Assembly: GCF_002835665.1 (NCBI RefSeq)
Contig: NZ_PIZV01000002.1
Span: 62,001-126,000 of the forward strand
Reading direction: 5' to 3'
Length of the DNA: 64,000 nt
Origin: Chryseobacterium sp. PMSZPI
Lineage (GTDB): Bacteria; Bacteroidota; Bacteroidia; Flavobacteriales; Weeksellaceae
Positions 1 to 7,676 of this stretch are shown piece after piece (position 1 is the stretch's first letter; every line of letters starts with the position of its first letter). The position numbers were made by a program, and so were the translations under genes. Under the pieces are notes generated by a model. The model did no database searches, was not told the origin of the DNA, and saw only the letters and a list, made by a program, of their open reading frames with translations.

Positions 1-680
1 TCATATACTTCCGGGAACTGTGCGATGGATGTGGTTTTGGTTTCGTAATTGATGAATTCATAGATTTCATCAGAGATAATCGTAATCTGAGGATATTTGG
101 CAATTACTCTCGCTAAAGATTTCAATTCATCATAAGTATAATATCCTCCGGATGGATTACATGGTGAACTGAAAAGAATCGCTTTGGTTTTATCTGTAAT
201 CGCTTCTTCAAGTTGCTCTGCGGTAACTTTAAAATCGGTTACATAAGAAGTGGGAAGCATTACAGAAACTCCGCCCATCATTTTTACCATTTCATCATAG
301 CTTACCCAATAAGGAGCAGGAAGAAGTACCTCGTCACCATCATTGATGATCGCTGCCAGGACATTTAAAATGGCTTGTTTTGCCCCATTGGAAACACAGA
401 TTTGAGTAGGTTTGTATTCCAGATTATTATCCCTTTTTAACTTATAAGCGATGGCTTCACGCAGTTCCAGAAACCCTGGAACAGGAGAGTAGTGGCTGTA
501 ATTTTGGTTAATGGCGTCGAAAGCTGCCTGTTTGATATTGTCAGGGACATCGAAGTCCGGTTCGCCAAGTGTTAAGCTGATGACATCAATCCCGCTAGCC
601 TTCATTTCTCTGGCTTTGTTTGACATTACAAAAGTTTGTGAATATCCTAATCTTTTTACTCTATCTGAAAGTCTGTCCAT
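1..680 (-). CDS. Aspartate-type aminotransferase (PLP fold type I), C-terminal part outside the window
   Basis: Reads leftward from ATG at 678-680 and runs off the window edge, so only about 226 N-terminal residues are visible. Seen: the substrate-binding stretch LGEPDFDVPDNI, the SNGAKQA turn that holds the PLP phosphate, PAPYWVSYDEM, the SSPCNPSGG segment (the family NPTG motif as NPSG) and SDEIYE, whose Asp and Tyr contact the PLP ring. These are hallmarks of class I/II aminotransferases of the aspartate aminotransferase Ib type, which swap amino groups between amino acids and 2-oxo acids in the cytosol. The PLP lysine lies beyond the edge, so catalytic integrity cannot be judged. It is transcribed divergently from rsmG. 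The exact amino-acid specificity is not readable. Confidence 0.9.
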   Translation of the reverse strand, partial: MDRLSDRVKRLGYSQTFVMSNKAREMKASGIDVISLTLGEPDFDVPDNIKQAAFDAINQNYSHYSPVPGFLELREAIAYKLKRDNNLEYKPTQICVSNGAKQAILNVLAAIINDGDEVLLPAPYWVSYDEMVKMMGGVSVMLPTSYVTDFKVTAEQLEEAITDKTKAILFSSPCNPSGGYYTYDELKSLARVIAKYPQITIISDEIYEFINYETKTTSIAQFPEVY

Positions 681-903
681 GTATTTTTTGATTTAAACAA
701 ATATATAATAAAAACACCTTGTGGTGGTAATAAAAATCATCCTACTTTAAAGATTTTTATCAGGTTTATCCTTAATAATTCTAATTGAAATGGATATTGT
801 TTTCTTAGGTAAGTTTTTGATAGAGAGTTCATACATCTTGAAGTTTTCCGGTATAATAAATAAAAGAAAATAGAAAATTGCTTTTTGATAACCTGTCTTA
901 AAG

Positions 904-934
904 TTTGAATAAAGCCAATAAAAAGCTATTTTTG
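904..934 (+). promoter_or_regulatory. Bacteroidota-type promoter of rsmG
   Basis: TTTG at 904-907, exactly 19 bases, then TATTTTTG at 927-934. This is a full match to the primary sigma factor consensus of Bacteroidota (TTTG-N19-TAnnTTTG). Transcription should begin about 5 bases downstream, which puts the start codon of rsmG at 953 and rules out the in-frame TTG at 905 that lies inside the promoter. Confidence 0.8.
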
Positions 935-952
935 CCAATTATAATAATTCAC

Positions 953-1588
953 ATGTCTACATCGTTACTATTAAAATACTTTCCGGACCTTACTGAAACA
1001 CAGTTGGAGCAGTTTTCAAAACTCGAAGCGCTGTATAATGAATGGAATGAAAAGATCAATGTGATTTCCAGAAAGGATATGGAATCGCTGTATGAAAAGC
1101 ATATTCTGCATTCTTTAGGAATTGCGAAGGTCATGGAGTTTGCACCAGGAACAAAAGTCTTGGACGTTGGGACAGGAGGTGGTTTTCCGGGGGTTCCTCT
1201 GGCTATTTTATTTCCTGAAGTGGAATTTACCCTGATTGACTCTATTGGGAAAAAAATCAGTGTAGTACAAGCAGTTTCTGAAGGAGTAGGTTTAAAAAAT
1301 GTAACAGCAATTCACGGAAGAGCAGAAAAGCTAAAAGAAAAATTCCACTTTGTAGTCAGTAGAGCGGTAACCCAAATGCCGGAATTTTTGAGATGGCTGA
1401 AAGGCAAGTTTGAAAAAGAACAGTTTAATCCTAAACATAATGGGGTTTTATATTTAAAAGGGGGAGATCTTGCAGAAGAATTGGCTGGACTTAAATGTGA
1501 AATTTTTAATCTTAAAAACTACTTTGATGGAGAGTTTTTTGATACTAAAAAAGTAGTTTACTTATCAAAAGGTAATTTTAATTCCTAA
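953..1588 (+). CDS. rsmG: 16S rRNA (guanine-N7)-methyltransferase RsmG
   Basis: A 211-residue cytosolic SAM-dependent methyltransferase of the GidB/RsmG family, which methylates G527 (E. coli numbering) of 16S rRNA; loss of this enzyme gives low-level streptomycin resistance in other bacteria. Seen: the substrate region YNEWNEKINVISRKD, the SAM-binding motif LDVGTGGGFPGVPLA, the acidic strand FTLIDSIGKK and VVSRAV, all in family order, and a length matching RsmG (about 205-215). The reading frame can be extended upstream to a TTG at 905, but a perfect promoter overlaps that codon, so the ATG at 953 (MSTSLLLKYF) is the start. It appears monocistronic. Confidence 0.96.
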   Translation: MSTSLLLKYFPDLTETQLEQFSKLEALYNEWNEKINVISRKDMESLYEKHILHSLGIAKVMEFAPGTKVLDVGTGGGFPGVPLAILFPEVEFTLIDSIGKKISVVQAVSEGVGLKNVTAIHGRAEKLKEKFHFVVSRAVTQMPEFLRWLKGKFEKEQFNPKHNGVLYLKGGDLAEELAGLKCEIFNLKNYFDGEFFDTKKVVYLSKGNFNS

Positions 1589-1650
1589 TTTTACATAAAA
1601 TAGGAATAATTTTTGCTAAATATTTATTAATAATCAGAAAATTGAAGGTT

Positions 1651-2055
1651 ATGAAAAAACTTTTAAATATTGGATTTTCAATAGGGTTGTTTGGCGTATT
1701 CCTGATTTCATGTAATGATGATGATTATCAGACAATAGAATCTATTGGTAAGATTAAGATAGATAGTGTAAAAACGATTCATGATACCATGGACGTTTTT
1801 ACAGTGCAAAGTATAAAAACGTATTCTACTTATCCTTCTCATTGCGAAGGTTTTTATGGGTATGACTATATCCATGATGCTAATCTTGAAAGAACAGTCA
1901 CTGCATATAAATACATTACAAACGGACCATGTGCGCAAGGAAGTTATGTGGGAGATAATCAAATCAATTTCAATCCACAGAGGAAAGGCACTTATACTTT
2001 TAAATTCTGGAATGGCGGCAACAATTGGATCACCAAAACCATTGTGGTAAAATAA
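1651..2055 (+). CDS. Small outer-surface lipoprotein of unknown function
   Basis: A 134-residue protein with a lipoprotein signal: basic start MKKLL, hydrophobic core, and LISC with the lipid-bearing Cys at residue 21. The Cys is followed by NDDD; acidic residues right after Cys act as a surface-export signal in flavobacteria, so the protein may face outward. The remainder has two cysteines (SHCEG and GPCAQG) that could pair, and ends in a beta-rich stretch, GTYTFKFWNGGNNW, resembling the last strands of an Ig/PKD-like fold. I do not recognise a named family. A TTG nine bases upstream is in frame, but the ATG gives the cleaner signal peptide. It stands alone between rsmG and the nuclease gene. 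Confidence 0.75.
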   Translation: MKKLLNIGFSIGLFGVFLISCNDDDYQTIESIGKIKIDSVKTIHDTMDVFTVQSIKTYSTYPSHCEGFYGYDYIHDANLERTVTAYKYITNGPCAQGSYVGDNQINFNPQRKGTYTFKFWNGGNNWITKTIVVK

Positions 2056-2224
2056 TAAAATTGATTGACATTTTCTGTTTTGTTGATTGCTCTGGTTAAA
2101 TCAAAAAATGGAAAAGCGGTGTTGATTTGGACTTATTTTAAAAATATCCGGATAAATAAAGAAAAGCAAGAAGAAAACTAAAATCCCTGAAAAATTATAC
2201 AATTTAAAAAAGTTATAAAGTCCC

Positions 2225-4912
2225 TTGAAATTTCTCAATAAGATTATTCACGAACTGCTAGCTCAAAACCCGGATCTTTCTGCGTTTAATATTATCTTAC
2301 CCGGCAAACGTCCGATTGTATTCATCAGACAGATTTTGGAGGAGAATAACTATTCGGGGTTTCTTCCTAATTTTTTTACGGTAGAAGAATTGATCAATAA
2401 GATTGCTGATAAGCAGCCGATACAAGGAATTCCTTTGTGGCTCTTTTCATATGAGGTCTATCGCAGTCTGAATTTTATCCCTTATGAAGATTTTGCTGAG
2501 TTTTTAAAGTGGTTCCCAACCTTACAAAAGGATTGGGATGATATTTTGAAGTTTTCAGATAGTGATCAGGCTGTATTGCAATACATGTTTGATGAGGAAA
2601 GGATTAAAGAATGGGCTCAAAACCTTGGGGACGATGATGATGTCCCTAGGAAAAAGTTTCTTAATTTTTGGAGGAATATGAATGTCTTCCTTCCTGAATT
2701 AAAGAAGAAACTCCACGAAAAGAATTGGGCAACTTCAGGAATGATTCATGAGACGGCTAAAGCTGAGATTGAAAATTTTGCGAAAAATACTTCTGAACAG
2801 TTTGTGTTTTGCGGTTTTAATGCTTTTACACCGGTTGAAGAGAAATTGGTAAGAAGTTTATTGCGATGGGATAAGGCGCAATGTTTTTTTCAGGCAGATC
2901 ATTATTATTTTGATGATGAAAGACAGGAGGCCGGTAAATTTCTTAGAAATCATAAAACCTGGAAAGAATTTGATGATAACAGAGCTTTCCAATGGATTGA
3001 AGATGATTTTAATGAGCCTAAAAAAATTAAAGTATACGAAGTCTCCGGAAATGTAACACAAACCAAAGTCTTACCGGAGATATTTAAAGAAATCAATAAT
3101 AAAACTTATTCCAATACAGCGGTTGTATTGCTTGACGAGAACCTTTTGCCTGCAAGTCTGGATGTAATGCACGGGATCGAAAGTCTGAATATTACAATGG
3201 GTTTTCCGTTGAAAAATCTTTCTTTCTCCAATGCCGTAAAAAGATTGTTCTATCTGCAAAAACAATTGGAGAAAAACAAATCATCTTACTATTACAGGGA
3301 TGTTTTTCCTATTTTGGAAGAGCTTCCGAAATCTGTTGAAGACGAGCTGATCATTAATGAATTTAAAGCAAAGATAGAAGAGCGGAATATTGTTTACATT
3401 TCCCGAAAACTTTTGCATGAGCTCTTGGCAGATTTGTCTTATTACGGATTGTTACAAAAGGCAACAGGAACGCATGGCTATCTGGATAAATTGATCGCGT
3501 TTTGCCAACAGGTAAAATGGCTGGAAATAGATGATATTCAATACGAGAATGTTTCTCATTTTGAAAATGCTTTCAGGATTATTAAAAACCAGCTAACTCC
3601 TTATGATATTGCTGTTAAAATGGAAACGCTGGAAATTCTAATCAATCAGCATATTAATTCGGAGAGTATAGATTTCCAGGGAGAACCTTTACGTGGGTTA
3701 CAGATCATGGGGTTATTGGAGACCCGTCTCCTGAATTTTGACAATGTCATTATGCTTTCTGTGAATGAAGGAAAATTACCATTAGGGAATTCGCAGAATA
3801 CTTATATCCCTTTTGATATCCGTAAGTTTTTTGATCTTCATACTTTTCTGGAAAATGACAGTATCTATGCTTATCACTTTTACAGGTTGATTCAGGACGC
3901 TAAGAATGTTCACTTGCTTTATAATGCTCTAAGTTCAGGGGTGAATACCGGGGAGAAAAGCCGCTTTATTACACAAATTGAGATGGAAAGTTCCCATCAG
4001 ATAGAACATTTGATTATTGAGAATTCTTCAGAGCCTATTGCCACTAAACCTATAGAAATTTCCAAAACACAAATTGTAAGAGAAAAGCTTAAGAAATGGA
4101 AAGAAAAAGTATCAGCTTCACACCTTACCAGTTACCTGTATAATCCTATTGATTTCTACTTATCCAAAATTTTGAATACCTCAGAAACGGATGAAATTGA
4201 AGAAGAATTATCTGTAAAGAACTATGGAAATCTAGTTCATTATTCCCTTCAAGAAGTGTATGAGGTAATTAAAGGTAAGGTTTTAAAAGAAAGTGATTTA
4301 CAGAATTCAATTGAAGCTATAGATAAGTATATAGATATTGCTATTGAAAAGCTTAAGCATCAACCGGAATTCTATGAAAAAGGGATGAACTACATCCATA
4401 AAGCTATTGCCAAAAAGGTGATTGAAAATATTCTCAATCATGATCTTGACCTTATAAAACAAGGAAACAAATTAGAGATTGTAGACATTGAAAGAAAATT
4501 TGAAAACGTAGAATTTTACCTTGAAGGAAATGATAAAATCTCGTTCTTCGGATTTATCGACAGGATTGATAAACTCAACGGAACCTTAAGGATTATTGAT
4601 TATAAAACAGCTAAAATCAAAAATCTTAATGTGAAAATTGACGAAGATAATGTATCGGAATACTTCCATAATAGCGATAGAAAACAGGCACTACAGCTAT
4701 GTATTTATCACTATGTTGTTCAACATCTTCCTGAATTCTGGGGATTTCCTATTGAAACTGGAATCTGGAGTTTTGCAGAAGCCCGAAAGGGAGTTGTGTC
4801 ATTGCAATTCGATAAAGGTGATATTGATGATGCAATGAAATCTGTCAAGAGTCTGATTCTGGAAATTTTGAATCCGGATATTAACTTTATAGAAAATGTA
4901 AAGTCCTATTAA
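2225..4912 (+). CDS. AddB-like PD-(D/E)XK nuclease family protein
   Basis: An 895-residue protein resembling AddB/RexB, the partner of AddA in double-strand-break resection. The N-terminal two thirds look like the inactivated helicase part (NIILPGKRPIVFIR corresponds to the degenerate Walker region; LQIMGLLETRLLNFDNVIML and NEGKLP match conserved helicase-like blocks). The C-terminal RecB-type nuclease is visible as FFGFIDRID and RIIDYKTAK, providing the Asp and the D-Y-K catalytic pair near residues 783-800. Odd points: the position where AddB proteins have the first iron-sulfur cysteine (CP.FY) reads YNPIDFY, and the C-terminal Cys cluster is absent. No AddA gene is adjacent. No ATG exists near the 5' end, so TTG at 2225 is the probable start. 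Confidence 0.82.
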   Translation: MKFLNKIIHELLAQNPDLSAFNIILPGKRPIVFIRQILEENNYSGFLPNFFTVEELINKIADKQPIQGIPLWLFSYEVYRSLNFIPYEDFAEFLKWFPTLQKDWDDILKFSDSDQAVLQYMFDEERIKEWAQNLGDDDDVPRKKFLNFWRNMNVFLPELKKKLHEKNWATSGMIHETAKAEIENFAKNTSEQFVFCGFNAFTPVEEKLVRSLLRWDKAQCFFQADHYYFDDERQEAGKFLRNHKTWKEFDDNRAFQWIEDDFNEPKKIKVYEVSGNVTQTKVLPEIFKEINNKTYSNTAVVLLDENLLPASLDVMHGIESLNITMGFPLKNLSFSNAVKRLFYLQKQLEKNKSSYYYRDVFPILEELPKSVEDELIINEFKAKIEERNIVYISRKLLHELLADLSYYGLLQKATGTHGYLDKLIAFCQQVKWLEIDDIQYENVSHFENAFRIIKNQLTPYDIAVKMETLEILINQHINSESIDFQGEPLRGLQIMGLLETRLLNFDNVIMLSVNEGKLPLGNSQNTYIPFDIRKFFDLHTFLENDSIYAYHFYRLIQDAKNVHLLYNALSSGVNTGEKSRFITQIEMESSHQIEHLIIENSSEPIATKPIEISKTQIVREKLKKWKEKVSASHLTSYLYNPIDFYLSKILNTSETDEIEEELSVKNYGNLVHYSLQEVYEVIKGKVLKESDLQNSIEAIDKYIDIAIEKLKHQPEFYEKGMNYIHKAIAKKVIENILNHDLDLIKQGNKLEIVDIERKFENVEFYLEGNDKISFFGFIDRIDKLNGTLRIIDYKTAKIKNLNVKIDEDNVSEYFHNSDRKQALQLCIYHYVVQHLPEFWGFPIETGIWSFAEARKGVVSLQFDKGDIDDAMKSVKSLILEILNPDINFIENVKSY

Positions 4913-5217
4913 AAACAGTCTGAAAAGATATTATTAGCCTAAACTTTGGACAAGAAATAATTAGTAAATGAAAGAAGAAACCTGATGTTTTCTGTCGCAT
5001 AAGAATATATTCTTTCAACTTTAGTGATTCTTTTGAGGGGTTGTTTAAAATTTTATCCAAAAAACAATTAACATAAAATACTTTTTTTGTTTTTTCTTAA
5101 AAGAAAGAATAGTTCATGTTTTTTTGTCGAATTTTAACCGGATCTTGCGGTATAATTGTATATTTACCGTAAACTTTCCCTTCTAAAGTTGAACTTGAAT
5201 AAACTCCCGATTGTCCT
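4913..5217. other. Intergenic stretch before the patatin gene
   Basis: 305 AT-rich bases between two rightward genes. I find no convincing hairpin terminator and no full-consensus promoter. A CTAAACTTTGG segment near 4940 is a near match to a -7 element. No coding potential is supported on either strand. Confidence 0.5.
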
Positions 5218-7584
5218 ATGAAAAAGCTTCTGATATTTTTAGCTATAGGTTTTTCTTTGACCCTTTGGTCCCAACAAAAAAATGATTCTCTGAATATTGC
5301 ATTACAAAATGTTACTAAAGATACTAAGTTTGGCTTAGCACTTAGTGGAGGCGGAGCCAAAGGATTTGCCCATATTGGTATTTTGAAAATGATTGATTCC
5401 TTGGGAATTAAAGTAGATTATATTACAGGAACCAGTATGGGAGGAATTCTTGGAGGTTTGTATGCGATGGGATATAATGCCGATCAACTAAAGAAAAAGA
5501 TCTACAAAGTGGATTGGTATAGGATTCTCAGTAATAAAATTCCTTATAATAAAGTCAATATCAGTGAAAAGGATGAGTATGATAAATACATATTGGAATT
5601 TCCCGTTGTAAAAGGAGTTCCAACACTTCCAAGTTCTTATATTGAGGGACAATATATGGGAGAAGTTCTTAATACACTTACCTTTAATGCAAAACATATC
5701 AACGACTTTAGCCAATTACGGATCCCCGTAGAGCTTACGTCTTCCGATATAGAAAATGGTGGTCTGGTGATGCAAAAAAAAGGTTCCTTACCATTGGCTA
5801 TTCGTTCTACTTTGGCTATCCCGGCAGCTTTTGCTCCTGTTTATATTGATGGAAAACTTTTGGTAGATGGTGGCTTAGATCGAAACTATCCTGCAAATGA
5901 AGTTCGTGAGATGGGTGCTGATTTTGTAATTGGAGGATATACCGGCTTCAGGCTCTTTACTAAAAAAGAGATTGAAAATCCGATGAAAATGATTTATCAG
6001 ACTCATGCTATCCGTTCTGTGGAAGATTTTAAACACCAGAAGGCTTTATCCAATATTTTAGTAGACTTTGTAAACCCTTTGGGAGATATCACAACAAAAG
6101 ACTTTGCACAATATCGAAAGATTATTAAAATTGGTGAAATAGAAGCTAGAAAACATCTGCCGGAATTTGTGGCACTGGCAGAAGCTCAACGAAAATTGGG
6201 CATTAAATATGAGCATGAAATGATTGAAGAAGTAAAGTTGCCTACTACAAAATTTACATTCAGTGAAGAAGATGGCACACCGCTTACAGATCCCGTGGAG
6301 GTAGAAACCATCAAGAGAGAGATGGGGTTGAAAGAAGGAAAGTACTATGATGTAAAAGAGGTAAATGAGGCCGTGGACAGGGTGTTTGGAATGCGTCAAT
6401 ATATAAAAGTATATTATACATATACAAAGGTAGATGATGGCCTCGTGATGAATGTTTTTGTTAAAAAGACAAAAAAAGGAGCCTTCAAACTGGCACTGCA
6501 TTATGACAATGAGCAATCAGTAGGGATTATTGTTAACTATACGTACAGAAATCTTTTTGCAAACAGATCTAGGTTCTTAGCAACGATAGATGTTTCAGAG
6601 CGTTTTAAAGCGAGATTAGCCTACCAACAGTTTTTAGGTACTGGTGATCGTTGGTGGTTTGATGCAGAAGCAAAAATAATTCATTTGAAAAGTAATGATT
6701 TAATCTTTAGAATGTTTGATTTCGACGAGGAAGGAGGTACTTCTAAATTCCCTAATCATATGTACAGAAATATTACAGGAAAGATTGCTTTTAATTATAA
6801 TGTAAGTTCTAATGCATTTTTTTCCTTAGGAACAGAGTTTAGTGCAGAGAGGTTGTATACTTTATTGGATAAAGTAGATCAGTCTAAGGTAGATAATTTT
6901 AGTAAAAAATTGTATAGCCATAGTAACTTTAATACCTTTTTTAAATTTGAGCAAAACAGCCTGAACAAAAGATATTTTTTTACAAGAGGAAATCATCTTC
7001 AGGTGAGCGCAAGATATTACTATGGAGATCAATATGATTTATATGATTTGAAGAATGTACAACCTCAATTATACCCTCTTTTAAATCCTAATGAAGAATA
7101 TTATTATATTCCTAAAAATCTTGTATCATTTTCTTTAAATGAGAATTTTGCATATCCGATTACAAGGAGATTAACAGCTAAAGCTAATGTTTTTTTAGGA
7201 ACTAACTTTGGTTCAATAAGAGAAGAAGCACTTCCTTATCTTTTCCTTAATCAAAAATACAATTTAGGAGGAAGTGAATATAATTATGATATTATGAACC
7301 CGGAATTTAATGGTCTTCGTCAAAAGGAATTGCCGTTAACCTCTGTTGCTAAAGTAGGAATAGCACTGCAATACAGAATTATGAAAAAATTATATCTTAC
7401 TCCTTCTGTTCATTATGGTAAGATCAGCCAAGAACTTTCCCCTTTTAATGATGAGCAAAATCTGTTTGGATATGGATTAAATCTGGGATATGAATCTCTT
7501 ATTGGACCTATTAATATTAATGTTTCCAGAAATGACCAGCTTGATTTTTCAAGAATATATTTCAGTATTGGATTCAAATTTTAA
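5218..7584 (+). CDS. Patatin-like phospholipase fused to an Omp85-type beta-barrel
   Basis: A 788-residue outer-membrane protein. Residues 1-18 form a Sec signal (ending LTLWSQQ). The patatin hydrolase follows: oxyanion-hole GGGAKG at 44-49, nucleophile Ser73 in GTSMGG and the dyad Asp217 in VDGG. A POTRA-like region (about 320-420) leads to a C-terminal 16-strand Omp85/D15-like barrel (about 425-788) closing with FSIGFKF. This architecture recalls type Vd secretion (PlpD, FplA), in which the barrel places a lipase on the cell surface or releases it; in Bacteroidota the two parts usually stay as one chain. All catalytic residues are intact, so lipid hydrolysis is likely. The substrate is not predictable. 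Monocistronic. Confidence 0.93.
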   Translation: MKKLLIFLAIGFSLTLWSQQKNDSLNIALQNVTKDTKFGLALSGGGAKGFAHIGILKMIDSLGIKVDYITGTSMGGILGGLYAMGYNADQLKKKIYKVDWYRILSNKIPYNKVNISEKDEYDKYILEFPVVKGVPTLPSSYIEGQYMGEVLNTLTFNAKHINDFSQLRIPVELTSSDIENGGLVMQKKGSLPLAIRSTLAIPAAFAPVYIDGKLLVDGGLDRNYPANEVREMGADFVIGGYTGFRLFTKKEIENPMKMIYQTHAIRSVEDFKHQKALSNILVDFVNPLGDITTKDFAQYRKIIKIGEIEARKHLPEFVALAEAQRKLGIKYEHEMIEEVKLPTTKFTFSEEDGTPLTDPVEVETIKREMGLKEGKYYDVKEVNEAVDRVFGMRQYIKVYYTYTKVDDGLVMNVFVKKTKKGAFKLALHYDNEQSVGIIVNYTYRNLFANRSRFLATIDVSERFKARLAYQQFLGTGDRWWFDAEAKIIHLKSNDLIFRMFDFDEEGGTSKFPNHMYRNITGKIAFNYNVSSNAFFSLGTEFSAERLYTLLDKVDQSKVDNFSKKLYSHSNFNTFFKFEQNSLNKRYFFTRGNHLQVSARYYYGDQYDLYDLKNVQPQLYPLLNPNEEYYYIPKNLVSFSLNENFAYPITRRLTAKANVFLGTNFGSIREEALPYLFLNQKYNLGGSEYNYDIMNPEFNGLRQKELPLTSVAKVGIALQYRIMKKLYLTPSVHYGKISQELSPFNDEQNLFGYGLNLGYESLIGPININVSRNDQLDFSRIYFSIGFKF

Positions 7585-7603
7585 ACGATTTATAACAATA
7601 AAA

Positions 7604-7631
7604 AACACCTCATTTGAATGAATGAGGTGTT
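7604..7631 (-). terminator. Intrinsic terminator of the T9SS hydrolase gene
   Basis: An 11-bp perfect stem (AACACCTCATT / AATGAGGTGTT) with a 6-base loop. On the minus strand it is followed by a run of T, as expected for a terminator of the leftward gene ending at 7677. It may also stop the converging patatin transcript, though there is no T-run on that side. Confidence 0.8.
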
Positions 7632-7676
7632 GTGTAAAAATTAACTTAAAATGATATATGAAGAGAAACTAAGGTG

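Noticed and set aside
747-938. Leftward 63-codon frame between the aminotransferase and rsmG
   Set aside because: It begins inside the rsmG promoter, is rich in Ile/Lys/Phe as expected from AT-rich DNA, and has no recognisable family.
6058-6516. Long leftward frame of 152 codons inside the patatin gene
   Set aside because: It is the antisense shadow of a well-supported coding region.
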